DNA of 60,383 bases from Roseovarius halotolerans. GTDB taxonomy: Bacteria; Pseudomonadota; Alphaproteobacteria; Rhodobacterales; Rhodobacteraceae. A model generated the notes under the pieces. The model made no database searches and had not been told where the DNA came from. It saw nothing but the letters and a program-made list of their open reading frames with translations. The stretch is from the NCBI RefSeq assembly GCF_900172255.1, contig NZ_FWFU01000006.1, positions 1 to 60,383 on the forward strand, in the 5' to 3' direction. Positions 1 through 8,206 of this stretch are shown in pieces (the stretch's first letter is position 1; the number at the start of each line of letters is the position of its first letter). A program made the position numbers and the translations under genes.

Positions 1-124
1 GCAGGCTCAAGGATTGGAGGCGTGTTGCGACCCGTTACGACAGGTGCCCAAAGGTCTTCCTGTCAGCCATCGCTCTCGCGGCCATCGTCATCTACTGGCT
101 TTGAAACTCAATGAGTCCAGACCC
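1..124 (+). mobile_element. 3' end of an IS5-family insertion sequence (transposase C-terminus)
   Basis: Codons from base 3 to the TGA at 102-104 read as the last 33 residues of an IS5-family DDE transposase: it begins RLKDWRRVATRYD, continues through the CPKVFLSAIALAA stretch and ends in IYWL, a very typical C-terminus of the IS427-like branch. The gene runs in from the left edge of the window, so I cannot say whether the element is intact. Immediately downstream, 113-124 (GAGTCCAGACCC) looks like the terminal inverted repeat of such an element. A CTAG tetranucleotide overlaps this end. Confidence 0.75.
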
Positions 125-368
125 TAGTCGATATGCATCTCAGGTCCTTTTCCCTCACGGTGCCGGGGCGTCGCCGCAACCTTTCAACGGCAGTGCTGGT
201 CAGTGCGAGTAAAAACGCTCGAACAATGCAGCTTATGGCCAATGCGTTTCGCTAGGGTTGCTCTGCGCGGAAAGCGGCAACTATTGCTCGTGCACCGAAT
301 GTCTCGTTCGCGCCCATCCTGGCGAATGCTGCAACAGGCTCGGAGGCCGGCTTTGCGGAATTTGCCGT

Positions 369-815
369 TCACGCATCGCGTGGCTCTCCTGGTGTCTTGG
401 TTCTTATGACCTTCTGAAGCAGCGCGATGAACTGGCGTCTTTCATCTTCGGTGAGCCCCGCAAGCCGCACCGCATTCTCTTCTTGCGCCGCCGCGATGGC
501 CGGACCCCGCAAGTCACGGGCGCGATCTGTCAGCCAGACGCGCTGAACCCGTCCGTCGTTCGTATCCTTCTTGCGAACAACCAGACCATCCCGCTCCATA
601 CGGGCCAGCGTATTGGCCATTGTCGCCTGTTCGATATCGAGCCGCTCGACGAGTTGCTTCTGGGTCAACCCGTCGGTTTCCCAAAGCTCCAGAAGTGCGG
701 GGAACGTACCGGTGGTCAGGCCCAGAGGCTTGATCCGCGCGGTCAGGCCGTGCGCGAAGATGCGCGCCATGTGGTTCGCGAGATATCCCGCTGACTGATC
801 CTTCGCAAATGCCAT
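369..815 (-). CDS. MarR-family transcriptional regulator
   Basis: A 148-residue winged-helix regulator of MarR type, the usual length for the family. The central part (about residues 30-100) holds the LTQKQLVERLDIEQATMANTLARME recognition region, followed by the wing with the DGRVQRVWLT motif that typifies MarR proteins. The ATG at 813-815 faces a small membrane-protein gene that starts at 899, and two palindromes lie in the 83-bp gap, so autoregulation and control of that neighbour are likely. Most members are repressors released by a small ligand or by oxidation; there is no clue to the ligand here. The family assignment is firm and the target inferred. Confidence 0.92.
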   Translation of the reverse strand: MAFAKDQSAGYLANHMARIFAHGLTARIKPLGLTTGTFPALLELWETDGLTQKQLVERLDIEQATMANTLARMERDGLVVRKKDTNDGRVQRVWLTDRARDLRGPAIAAAQEENAVRLAGLTEDERRQFIALLQKVIRTKTPGEPRDA

Positions 816-835
816 GACCGATTCATATCACTTGC

Positions 836-873
836 ATAGCTTGCTATTCAAGTTATATATAGCAGGCTATATA
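836..873. promoter_or_regulatory. Paired palindromic operators between marR and the membrane-protein gene
   Basis: Two perfect inverted repeats occur in the divergent promoter region. The first is ATAGC-TT-GCTAT at 836-847. The second is TATATAGC-AG-GCTATATA at 856-873. They share the ATAGC/GCTAT half-site with a 2-bp spacer, and their centres are 23 bp apart, about two helical turns. The position and symmetry fit a MarR dimer bound at two phased sites. Binding itself is inferred. Confidence 0.7.
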
Positions 874-898
874 CAATAGGCGATCGAGGATACTTCTA

Positions 899-1357
899 AT
901 GTCAAAGGCTATTCATCCTATCGCGGGCACCGTCGCACTGATGACGATCCTGAGTTTCTGGCTCGCTACCGCCTGGTCAGAAGCGTTTGCCGGAGAGCAG
1001 GCGGTCACGACCGTCAAGACGTTGGTTCCCTACGGTTTCTTCGTTCTGATTCCTGCCCTGATGGCAGCGGGCGGTTCGGGATTCAGGCTGGGAAAACGGA
1101 TGCGCGGCCCGCTGATCGACGCCAAGAAAAAGCGGATGCCCTTCATTGCCGCCAACGGCATCCTTATCTTGATACCGTCCGCGCTGTACCTGTCCTTCAA
1201 GGCGCAGGCGGGCGCTTTCGATATGGAATTTTATGTGATCCAGGCAATTGAGTTGATAGCAGGTGCCGCCAACATCACCCTGCTGAGCCTCAACATGCGC
1301 GATGGACTGCGGCTCTCGCGCAGACGGGCACGGCGCCCTGATGCCAGTGGCGCATGA
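899..1357 (+). CDS. Small four-helix inner-membrane protein, unknown function
   Basis: This 152-residue protein shows about four hydrophobic segments (near residues 8-27, 43-61, 85-102 and 113-134), with a basic loop (RLGKRMRGPLIDAKKKR) between helices 2 and 3 and an Arg-rich tail, which suggests the C-terminus is cytoplasmic. A GAGGA ribosome-binding site lies 8 bp before the ATG. It is divergently paired with a MarR regulator and probably repressed by it, a common arrangement for membrane proteins linked to efflux or stress. I recognise no conserved motif and assign no function. Confidence 0.75.
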   Translation: MSKAIHPIAGTVALMTILSFWLATAWSEAFAGEQAVTTVKTLVPYGFFVLIPALMAAGGSGFRLGKRMRGPLIDAKKKRMPFIAANGILILIPSALYLSFKAQAGAFDMEFYVIQAIELIAGAANITLLSLNMRDGLRLSRRRARRPDASGA

Positions 1358-1800
1358 TGTCTTCCATCGAGGCGGCATGCCGAAGGGGACCTTGATCTCG
1401 AATCTCCGAACGGCAACCCTGCCCCGCGTTGCGGTCATTGGTGAATAGCGCCGCGAACGACAGCGATGAGCCCGAAGTGACCCAGGATTGTCGAGACAAG
1501 TTTGCGCGCGCGGCGAGACGCTCCTCGTCAAGACCGGCCAAGTGCGACCATCCACGACCTCTACGCCAGGGACAGCTTGCAGCCCTTTTCAACAGAAGTG
1601 GACGGCGCACAATCTGGCCTCCTGGAACGTGTCTCAGTGTCATGTAGCCAAGTGCGAAATCCGGATCGACGGCTCGATACCGCTTTCCACCGTGCCGAGA
1701 ATTCGCATTCGCCGTCCGGCAACGAGAACGCGCCATGACCCATGTCCGACGCATGCAAAGTCTGCAAGAAACGGCCGCCGTTCACGCTTCGGCTCAGGCA
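1358..1800. other. No gene recognised
   Basis: About 440 bp between the membrane-protein gene and the terminator hairpins. Short open frames exist on both strands, but they overlap one another, lack convincing ribosome-binding sites, and their translations (Arg- and Ser-rich) look like non-coding GC-rich sequence. Confidence 0.6.
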
Positions 1801-1858
1801 AAGGGGCACTGCGATCTATCAATCGCAATGCCCCCCTTTCAAGGTCCACATGGACCTT
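1801..1858 (-). terminator. Double stem-loop downstream of the dehydrogenase gene
   Basis: Directly after the stop codon of the minus-strand dehydrogenase gene there is a perfect hairpin, AAGGTCCA-CA-TGGACCTT (1841-1858). A longer, one-mismatch hairpin follows with arms at about 1801-1815 and 1822-1838, ending on the minus strand in CCCCTTT. The position just 3' of an operon supports termination. The U-tracts are short, so the strength is uncertain. Confidence 0.6.
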
Positions 1859-1860
1859 TC

Positions 1861-3147
1861 TTATGCTTGAAGACGATCCAGACGCATCTGCGCCGCGCGG
1901 CGATGACCTTCCATACCTTCAGTCGCCGCCTGGCGCGCAGCGGGCGGCGCGACCTGCTTAACGCCATCAGCGGTTAACCACTGATGCGTCGCAATCTTGA
2001 CATATGTACCGACCCACAATCCGCCTGTGTAGCGACCCGCCGCCATGGTGGGCAGCGTATGGTTGGTGCCGGAACACTTGTCCGAATACACCACGCTGGC
2101 CAGTTCACCGATGAACAGCGAACCATAATTACGCAACTTCTTGGCCAGGCCGTGCGCATCGGCGGTATGAACCTGCAAATGCTCGGCGGCGATGTGATCA
2201 GAATACGCAATCATTGCCGCTTCGTCCTCGCAAAGAGCAATCTCGCCGTAGTCGCGCCATGCCGTTCCGGCCGTTTCGGCGGTCGAGAGACCCTTCAACT
2301 GGCGATCCACCTCAGCCTCGACGGCCTTGGCAAGTGCCTCGTCCGTGGTAATCAACCCAACCCTGGTGCGCACATCATGCTCGGCCTGCGCCAGCATGTC
2401 CGTCGCGATCATTTCCGCATCACCCGTTTCATCGGCCAAAACGAAGATCTCCGACGGGCCTGCCAATTGGTCGATACCTATGGGACCGAAAACCTGGCGC
2501 TTGGCCTCATTCACGAAGGCATTGCCGGGACCAACGATCTTGTCGACGCTGGGAACTGATTCAGTGCCAAACGCCATCGCGGCAATGGCCTGCGCCCCCC
2601 CGATACGGAAGATCCGGTCAGCCCCCGACAGGTGACACCCGGCAATCATGGCCGGGTGGGCGTTCGGCGGCAAGCAGGCAACCACTTCCCCTACTCCGGC
2701 CACTTTCGCCGGTACGATTGTCATGACCGGCGCCGAAAGCAACGGATAGCGCCCGCCCGGCACATAGCAGCCGACACGTTCCATCGGAATAACGCGATGT
2801 CCCATATGCACACCCGGCAGCGGCTCAACTTCCAGCGGAAGGATCGTCGCCAGCTGTGCCTCGGCAAACGCGCGCACATTGTCGATGGCAAACTGGGTAT
2901 CGGCGCGGCTTTGCGGATCCAGATCATCCAGCGCCTTCTGACGCTCTGCATCGCTTACCTCGAAGGCCGCCAGATCGGCCTGATCGAATTTCATGGAGTA
3001 TTCGCTGACGGCCGCGTCCCCGCGCGTGCGGACCGCATCCAGAACCTCGGATACTGTTTTCTCTACCGGAGCATTATCCGATACGGCATTTCGGCCGGGC
3101 CTCTTTACAAAGCTGACACCGGCCATGGTTTTCGAACTCTGGGTCAT
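1861..3147 (-). CDS. Histidinol-dehydrogenase-family NAD-dependent dehydrogenase (probably sulfopropanediol 3-dehydrogenase, HpsN-type)
   Basis: Length is 428 residues from the ATG at 3145-3147, chosen because AGAGGG precedes it; the open frame extends 14 codons further upstream. All hallmarks of the HisD fold are visible: zinc ligands Q254, H257, D356 and H415, the catalytic pair E322-H323 in AEHLQ, and GPSEIFVLAD. The N-terminus lacks the stretch usual in biosynthetic HisD. The gene heads a TRAP-transporter operon with a cupin regulator instead of a his cluster. That setting is typical of HpsN, which oxidises 2,3-dihydroxypropane-1-sulfonate to sulfolactate in roseobacters. The family is certain; the substrate is inferred. 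A HisD paralogue acting on another alcohol remains possible. Confidence 0.85.
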   Translation of the reverse strand: MTQSSKTMAGVSFVKRPGRNAVSDNAPVEKTVSEVLDAVRTRGDAAVSEYSMKFDQADLAAFEVSDAERQKALDDLDPQSRADTQFAIDNVRAFAEAQLATILPLEVEPLPGVHMGHRVIPMERVGCYVPGGRYPLLSAPVMTIVPAKVAGVGEVVACLPPNAHPAMIAGCHLSGADRIFRIGGAQAIAAMAFGTESVPSVDKIVGPGNAFVNEAKRQVFGPIGIDQLAGPSEIFVLADETGDAEMIATDMLAQAEHDVRTRVGLITTDEALAKAVEAEVDRQLKGLSTAETAGTAWRDYGEIALCEDEAAMIAYSDHIAAEHLQVHTADAHGLAKKLRNYGSLFIGELASVVYSDKCSGTNHTLPTMAAGRYTGGLWVGTYVKIATHQWLTADGVKQVAPPAARQAATEGMEGHRRAAQMRLDRLQA

Positions 3148-3222
3148 AAGGATATCCCTCTGAATTGGTACACTGCCGATAGCAGGCACATGGTGATGAA
3201 TTAGAGACGGTGAAGGTTGCGA

Positions 3223-4521
3223 TCAGGGACTGCCCAGCAACGCAGTCAGGCTGCGGGGAAGTGTCGTGGTCAGGAAAGGAACATAGGTGATAATCAGCAC
3301 CACAAGCAGTTCCATCAGAATGAAGGGCCGCACTTCGCGGATCAGTTCTTCGAGTCGGACCTTGCCCACAGCGGCACCGATGAACAGGCCAGAGCCAACA
3401 GGCGGCGTGTTCAGGCCAAGCAGCAGATTGACGCAAAAGATGACACCGAAATGCACGGGATCGACGCCATACCCTTGTGCGATCGTCGCAAAGATCGGCC
3501 CGAAGATGATGATGGCAGGGAACAGATCCAGCACGATGCCGATCAGCAGAAGAATGATGTTCAACAGCAATAGGAAAACATACTTGTTGTCCGTCACTGC
3601 CTCGAACGCACTTGCGATCAGTTGCGGAACACCTTGCGTGGCAAGAATATAGCTTAGCACCGAACTCGTGGCCAAAAGCAGGAACATGATTGAGCTTGTC
3701 TTGGCGGTACTGAACAGAAAACCAGGCAAATCCCGGACATCCAAAGTGCGTGTCACGGCCATGCAAATGACCAATGCATAAATGGACGCCACTGCCGCAG
3801 CCTCGGTCGCGGTGAATTCGCCACTCAGCACGCCGAAGACAATCAACAGCGGCATCACCAGAACCAGAATGCTTGCCCTGAATGTGGCCCCGATGAACCG
3901 CCAGGAATACCGCTCAGTGCGTTTCTCATAATTCCGGGCAAGGGAAATTCGGTAGTTCATCACCATGAGCGCCAGCGCGACCAGAAGGCCGGGAATGATC
4001 CCCGCTACGAAAAGCTCTCCAATGGATACGCCGCCGACAGCCATGGCGTAGATCACAAAGGTCAGGCTGGGCGGAATGATCGGGCCTATGACCGACGACG
4101 CGATCGTCACCGCAGTCGCGTAGGCGCGGCTGTACCCGCGTTCTGCCATTGTCGGAATAAGGACCGAACCAAGGGCAGTCGTATCGGCAGACGCCGATCC
4201 GGTTATCCCGGCAAAGAACACGCTTGCGGCAATGTTGGTATGCCCCATCCCCCCGCGAAACCTGCCCACTAGGATATCGGCGAAATCGGTCAGAGCACTG
4301 GTCATCTTGCCCTTGAGCATGATCTCCCCCGCCAGCACGAACATCGGGACCGCGACCAACACGAAGGAATCGATACCGATGAACATGAAATGCGGCAGCA
4401 GGATCATGCTTTCGCCACTGACGACAAGTGCAACCAGACAGGACATGCCAATGACGAAGGCTATCGGCATTCCCAGCATCAACAGCACAAGGAATGTTAT
4501 GCAAAGTGCCAGAAGGGTCAT
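3223..4521 (-). CDS. TRAP transporter large permease (DctM-type)
   Basis: 432 residues from the ATG at 4519-4521, preceded by GGAGG seven bases upstream; a longer reading of the frame is an artefact of the overlapping upstream gene. The protein is hydrophobic throughout, with about 12 membrane segments and the DctM landmarks GITGSASADTTALG and IIPPSL, plus LGLNTPPVG near the C-terminus. It overlaps the small permease by ATGA, so translation is coupled. It forms the channel of a Na+- or H+-driven tripartite importer for an organic anion. If the adjacent dehydrogenase is HpsN-type, the anion is likely dihydroxypropanesulfonate. Confidence 0.92.
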   Translation of the reverse strand: MTLLALCITFLVLLMLGMPIAFVIGMSCLVALVVSGESMILLPHFMFIGIDSFVLVAVPMFVLAGEIMLKGKMTSALTDFADILVGRFRGGMGHTNIAASVFFAGITGSASADTTALGSVLIPTMAERGYSRAYATAVTIASSVIGPIIPPSLTFVIYAMAVGGVSIGELFVAGIIPGLLVALALMVMNYRISLARNYEKRTERYSWRFIGATFRASILVLVMPLLIVFGVLSGEFTATEAAAVASIYALVICMAVTRTLDVRDLPGFLFSTAKTSSIMFLLLATSSVLSYILATQGVPQLIASAFEAVTDNKYVFLLLLNIILLLIGIVLDLFPAIIIFGPIFATIAQGYGVDPVHFGVIFCVNLLLGLNTPPVGSGLFIGAAVGKVRLEELIREVRPFILMELLVVLIITYVPFLTTTLPRSLTALLGSP

Positions 4522-4991
4522 CGCTTTGCCCTCCAGTACGCAAGATCGATCCAAATGAGGCGTATGGATACCAGGATGAACAAGACGCAGCTTGTCGGGA
4601 TGGCAAGATTTGGAATGGCCCGGCTGACCCCAAGCGCACCGGTGGTCAGGCTCCAGACAGAGCTGACCTTGAAATACGCGCCATAAATCACGGCCAGAGA
4701 AAACAGAATGATCAGGAAATGCATGAGTGCATTGATCGCGGCCCCTGTACGGGCGCCAAAGCGCTCCACAAGCAATGAAATGCCCACATGGCCACGCTCG
4801 TTCAACACATAGGCGGCCGCCAACATCAGCCCCCAGATCATGAGTATCACGCTTAATTCCTCGGGCCACGAAAAGGCCCCGATGGTGGCGCGTGCAACGA
4901 CCTGCAGTCCGACCGCAAGCATGATCCCCGCCATGCAAGCCCCGATGCAAAGTCGCAAAGTCGCATCAAGAATTTTGAACATGTGTTTCAT
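4518..4991 (-). CDS. TRAP transporter small permease (DctQ-type)
   Basis: 157 residues from the ATG at 4989-4991; an alternative TTG six codons upstream is less likely. Four hydrophobic helices are visible, with the FSWPEELSVILMIWGLMLAAAY stretch and ERGHVGISLL that mark the DctQ family. It lies between the binding-protein gene and the large-permease gene and overlaps the latter by four bases. It pairs with DctM in the inner membrane to make the translocating unit. Confidence 0.9.
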   Translation of the reverse strand: MKHMFKILDATLRLCIGACMAGIMLAVGLQVVARATIGAFSWPEELSVILMIWGLMLAAAYVLNERGHVGISLLVERFGARTGAAINALMHFLIILFSLAVIYGAYFKVSSVWSLTTGALGVSRAIPNLAIPTSCVLFILVSIRLIWIDLAYWRAKR

Positions 4992-5022
4992 GACGCTCTC
5001 GGGGGCCAACTGAAAAGTGTAG

Positions 5023-5048
5023 GGACCGGCCCGAATAAAGGCCGGTCC
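5023..5048 (-). promoter_or_regulatory. Intra-operon stem-loop between dctP and dctQ
   Basis: A perfect 9-bp inverted repeat (GGACCGGCC ... GGCCGGTCC) with an 8-nt loop sits in the gap between the binding-protein stop and the small-permease start. Such hairpins commonly act as partial terminators or 3' stabilisers that let the binding protein be made in excess over the permeases. Confidence 0.65.
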
Positions 5049-5062
5049 AGCAATCCGGAGTC

Positions 5063-6109
5063 TTAACGCCCCAGTCGTGCTTCGATGGCTTCGACCTCGG
5101 CGAATACCTTCTCGATAAGAGCCGGATCAACCTGGTCCTGCATCCAAGGCAGAACACTGGCCTGTGCCGCTTCGCGCAAACGATTGCGTTCTTCGCGCGA
5201 GATCGGACGGATATCCACGCCGTTCTCAGCCAAAGTCGCCAGACCCTCGACACGGTTTCTATACGAGGCGATACCGAACTCGGCCGCCGCGCCGATCTGC
5301 GCCCCACGCTTCAGAACTTCCTGTTCTTCCTCGCTCAGCGATTGCCAGAAGGCTTCGTTCACAAGGTAGAAGTTGACGACACCGATGCTGTTGTCCAGCG
5401 TCACATTCTTGGCGACCTCGTAATATTTCTGGTCGACCATGATGCCAATCGTGTGGCCCAGCCCATCGATCACACCAGTTTTGATCGAAGTATAGATTTC
5501 ACCCCAAGACACGGGCGTAGCCGCGGCCCCAAGCCCTTCCCAGGCCTTGATCGTCAACTGGCTGCTAGGCAAGGTGCGCAGTTTCAACCCGTCCAGATCC
5601 TCAAGCTTTTCGATCGGGCGCGTTTTATTGATGAAGTTGTAGAACCCGTAGGGCGATGCCGCCAACGCACGCACCCCCAGCTCTTCAGCCATCGCGTCAT
5701 TCAGCTCGGCAAAGGTTTCGCTGGCGAAAAACTCTTTCATCACGAATTCGTCTGCGAACAGATAGGGCGTGAACCAAGTCATCATCGGGGCATAAGCCCC
5801 GGTCAGTGTTTCGTCGCCCTGGGCCATCTTGCTGATCCCAAGCATCGTGCTTTCAAGAAGCTTCTCGGTATCGCCAAGCTGACCGGAATGCAGCAGGTCG
5901 ATCTCGATATCGCTGGATGCTTCGACATATTGCTCGAACGCCTGCCAGCCAAGGGAGTTTGCACCCGTCGGGGATTCAATCGTCCCGATCTGAAGAGTCA
6001 TCTCCTCTGCAAGCGCAGGGGCGGCAATCGCCATCATTCCAGCCAGGCTGGAAATCCCCAGCGCTGCGCGCAGGTGGCCACGAACCGAAAAATTGATATT
6101 TAGTGTCAT
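5063..6109 (-). CDS. TRAP transporter solute-binding protein (DctP-type)
   Basis: 348 residues with an N-terminal signal peptide (a basic start, a hydrophobic core around residues 13-30, and cleavage after ALA at about 34). The mature protein shows the DctP fold: GTIESPTGANSLG near the N-terminus, KLRTLPS with the conserved Arg that pairs with the substrate carboxylate or sulfonate, and SIKTGVIDGLGH. An AGGAG site lies seven bases before the ATG. It is first in the transporter operon and divergent from the XRE-cupin regulator. It should bind an organic anion in the periplasm and deliver it to the DctQM permease. Confidence 0.93.
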   Translation of the reverse strand: MTLNINFSVRGHLRAALGISSLAGMMAIAAPALAEEMTLQIGTIESPTGANSLGWQAFEQYVEASSDIEIDLLHSGQLGDTEKLLESTMLGISKMAQGDETLTGAYAPMMTWFTPYLFADEFVMKEFFASETFAELNDAMAEELGVRALAASPYGFYNFINKTRPIEKLEDLDGLKLRTLPSSQLTIKAWEGLGAAATPVSWGEIYTSIKTGVIDGLGHTIGIMVDQKYYEVAKNVTLDNSIGVVNFYLVNEAFWQSLSEEEQEVLKRGAQIGAAAEFGIASYRNRVEGLATLAENGVDIRPISREERNRLREAAQASVLPWMQDQVDPALIEKVFAEVEAIEARLGR

Positions 6110-6273
6110 GCTTCACTCCTCCATGCCATACGCCTGGATGCGCTGACGCAAGCTGTCCCGACGAGATGCAATCACGTTGATTTCTGCCCCTCCACCTCAC
6201 CTTTACGAAGTGAACGAACATGAACGCGGACACTATCAGGCGCGGCACGTTTGAACAGGTCCATCCACCCAAA

Positions 6274-6291
6274 TGGAAAGTATACTTTCCA
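6274..6291. promoter_or_regulatory. Perfect 18-bp palindrome, probable operator of the XRE-cupin regulator
   Basis: TGGAAAGTA-TACTTTCCA is perfectly symmetrical. It lies between the divergent dctP (start 6109) and regulator (start 6349) genes, 58 bp before the regulator's ATG, in an otherwise AT-rich stretch. The length and position suit a dimeric helix-turn-helix repressor controlling both directions. Confidence 0.75.
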
Positions 6292-6348
6292 CGTATGATC
6301 CTATATTAAAGAATAAAACTGGAAAAAACGCCTAATTCGGATACTATA

Positions 6349-6894
6349 ATGGCCAAGATCGGCACAAACCTCAAACACCTGCGCCACCGTCGTCACCTAA
6401 GCACACGCGAGCTGGCAAACCGATCCGGGGTATCCCACGCCACGATTTCGCTCATAGAACGAGACAAGATCAGCCCGACGATTGATACGCTTCAGGCTGT
6501 TCTGGACGCATTGGGAAGTCGTCTTTCGGAATTTCTCAGTGGAATACGCGAGGGCGGAACCAGCCCGTTTTATCTGGCTGACGAGTTGCCCGAAATCGGC
6601 AATCCCGAAAACATCTCTTACAAGATTATCGGGCTCAACCATCCATATCGCAGCATCCAGTTCCTGCGTGAAACCTATTCGATCGGTGCGGATAGCGGTG
6701 AAATGCTCACCCACGTCGCACAGGAAGCAGGTTACATCATGTCCGGGGAGGTGGAACTGACCGTCGGCCAGGCGACACGCGTTTTGAAGAAAGGCGACGG
6801 ATATTATTTTGACAGCCGCGAATTTCACCGTTTCCGCAACGTCGGAACTACCAAAGCTGAAATTGTCAGCGCGATTTCACCACCAAGCTATTGA
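6349..6894 (+). CDS. XRE-family regulator with C-terminal cupin sensor domain
   Basis: 181 residues in two domains. Residues about 7-62 form an XRE/Cro-type helix-turn-helix (LRHRRHLSTRELANRSGVSH, then ISPTIDTLQAVLDAL). Residues about 105-178 form a cupin_2 barrel (EAGYIMSGEVELTVG, then FDSREFHRFRNVG) that usually binds an effector. This is the PuuR/SutR type of regulator, often found next to catabolic transport operons. It diverges from the TRAP/dehydrogenase operon over a perfect palindrome, so it probably represses that operon until the substrate or an early intermediate occupies the cupin. Confidence 0.93.
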   Translation: MAKIGTNLKHLRHRRHLSTRELANRSGVSHATISLIERDKISPTIDTLQAVLDALGSRLSEFLSGIREGGTSPFYLADELPEIGNPENISYKIIGLNHPYRSIQFLRETYSIGADSGEMLTHVAQEAGYIMSGEVELTVGQATRVLKKGDGYYFDSREFHRFRNVGTTKAEIVSAISPPSY

Positions 6895-7090
6895 AGAAAG
6901 AACGGGCCAGATGTCGGGCGTCCGAGCAATATGCGAAATGCCCCTCATTCGTCCCGACACCGAGTTTGCCACGGAATCTCGCCCTGCCGAGTTCGGCGAT
7001 TCCGGGCTTGGTAGAACCGGCAATCCCGTCCGGATGACGTGTTCGTCAAAATCAGCGGTGAAACCCGTTGCGTGTGGTGCGCCGTCGGTC

Positions 7091-7139
7091 AAAAGGGGGC
7101 GTGCTTGGGTGCCAGCCACCCTGCCCCCTCTGGGCCCAG
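7091..7139 (-). terminator. Rho-independent terminator of the DUF1992 gene
   Basis: Read on the minus strand, AGGGGGC and GCCCCCT (plus positions 7133-7139 and 7094-7100) pair. A second inner stem (GGGTGGC with CACCC) lies between them, and the outer arm runs straight into TTTT. It lies about 30 bp after the stop codon of the minus-strand gene at 7168. Confidence 0.7.
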
Positions 7140-7167
7140 GGTCGAACCGGCCTGACACCGCCCAGCC

Positions 7168-7533
7168 TCAAGATGTTCGGTAGTATTTCCGTCGCGCCTC
7201 CTGCTCGATCGACAACCTGAGCTGAAGATCAGCCAGCTTGGCCATTTCGCGTTTGCGCTCCGCCTCTCCCACCGTCGCCGCCAACCTCTTGTGTTGTTCA
7301 TCGACGGCCTTCTTGAGCTCGATCTCTCGAGGAAGAACACCTGCCTCGGCCATGATCCGGAAGCCCGTTGAATCCACATCGTTTCCGGATCTGGGTGCCA
7401 ATGGCTTTCCCGCGCCCTTCAGGTCGTCCAGCTGCCCTTCCGCCTGCGCCTTGAGGATCTGGCGCTCGGACAATGCGCTCCACTTCATGTCGGCCTCACG
7501 TTTGGAAACTCCCAATGTCAACTGAGTTGCCAT
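7168..7533 (-). CDS. DUF1992 (DnaJ-homologue C28 conserved domain) protein
   Basis: 121 residues. The core ALSERQILKAQAEGQLDDL, then KGAGKPL, is the signature of DUF1992, a small domain found alone in bacteria and fused to DnaJ-like proteins in eukaryotes. The C-terminal half is charged and helical, probably a coiled coil. No biochemical function is established. The start is ambiguous: ATG at 7533 or the Met at residue 16, just before the conserved block. It diverges from a MarR gene, and the first codons lie in an imperfect inverted repeat (TGTCAACT-G-AGTTGCCA, 7517-7533). Confidence 0.85.
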   Translation of the reverse strand: MATQLTLGVSKREADMKWSALSERQILKAQAEGQLDDLKGAGKPLAPRSGNDVDSTGFRIMAEAGVLPREIELKKAVDEQHKRLAATVGEAERKREMAKLADLQLRLSIEQEARRKYYRTS

Positions 7534-7544
7534 ATTGGAGCGGA

Positions 7545-7565
7545 TTTGTCAACTTGATTGACAAA
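7545..7565. promoter_or_regulatory. Palindromic operator (TTTGTCAA-N5-TTGACAAA)
   Basis: Perfect 8-bp arms separated by 5 bp, 28 bp upstream of the marR start and 12 bp upstream of the divergent DUF1992 start. The TTGTCAA/TTGACAA arms and spacing are typical of MarR-family sites. A related half-site (GTCAAC) recurs at 7518-7523 over the DUF1992 start codon. Confidence 0.7.
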
Positions 7566-7592
7566 ATCAAAGCCTCTGATATGTGATTTTTC

Positions 7593-8042
7593 ATGCAACG
7601 CAATACACTTTCCCCCGCCGAACAGCTCTACGCAGGCGTCCAACTCACCCGTCCGCTCCTGAGATACATAACAAGCAGGGTGGAAGCTGATCTTTCCGGC
7701 ACGGGTATAGGTGTCGGGCAGCGGGCCATTCTCGAGGTTCTGTTGGCCATCGGTCCTGCGACTGCGCCCAAAATCACCAAGGCACTGGATGTGAAACGGC
7801 AGTTTGTCGGGCGCGAACTCAAGGAAATGGTCGCGAAGGGAATGGTCTCGGCAACGGATAACCCACAACGCAAGGGCGCAATGATCTACAGCCTGACGCA
7901 AGAGAGCCGAAAGATGATCGAAGAGATCAGATCGCGGGAGATGACGGAATTCGCGGCATTTGCAGAAAGGTTCACATCAGAGCAGATCGAGGCCTTCTAC
8001 AACGTCCAACATGCGCTCTACGAGGCATTCTCAAAACCCTGA
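7593..8042 (+). CDS. MarR-family transcriptional regulator
   Basis: 149 residues with a MarR winged helix. APKITKALDVKRQFVGRELKE (about residues 57-77) is the recognition region, followed by the wing NPQRKGAMIYSLT. There is little Shine-Dalgarno complementarity before the ATG, so translation may be weak. It probably autoregulates through the palindrome at 7545-7565 and may control the DUF1992 gene. It belongs to a different branch from the MarR at 369-815: the similarity lies only in the fold. Confidence 0.88.
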   Translation: MQRNTLSPAEQLYAGVQLTRPLLRYITSRVEADLSGTGIGVGQRAILEVLLAIGPATAPKITKALDVKRQFVGRELKEMVAKGMVSATDNPQRKGAMIYSLTQESRKMIEEIRSREMTEFAAFAERFTSEQIEAFYNVQHALYEAFSKP

Positions 8043-8206
8043 TTGCCATGAGGTCTGGACGGAACAGAACCCCCGAACCGGACATGTGAAGCTACGCCTT
8101 GAATATCTGCGTCCCCAGTCGAACCTGCCACTCATGCAATCTGAAGACACGAGCAGCACGGGTCCGCGCAGCAAGGTTCTATCGCGTGATGCGACGGCCG
8201 ACTGAG

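Noticed and set aside
258..794. A 178-codon plus-strand frame at the left edge
   Set aside because: It lies opposite the MarR gene and has no recognisable fold; the MarR reading explains the region.
1290..1754. Overlapping frames on both strands between the membrane-protein gene and the terminator
   Set aside because: They exclude one another, lack start signals and give low-complexity Arg/Ser-rich products.
1861..3147. Biosynthetic histidinol dehydrogenase of a histidine operon
   Set aside because: The fold and active site match, but the neighbours are a TRAP transporter and cupin regulator, no other his gene is near, and the N-terminus differs from biosynthetic HisD.
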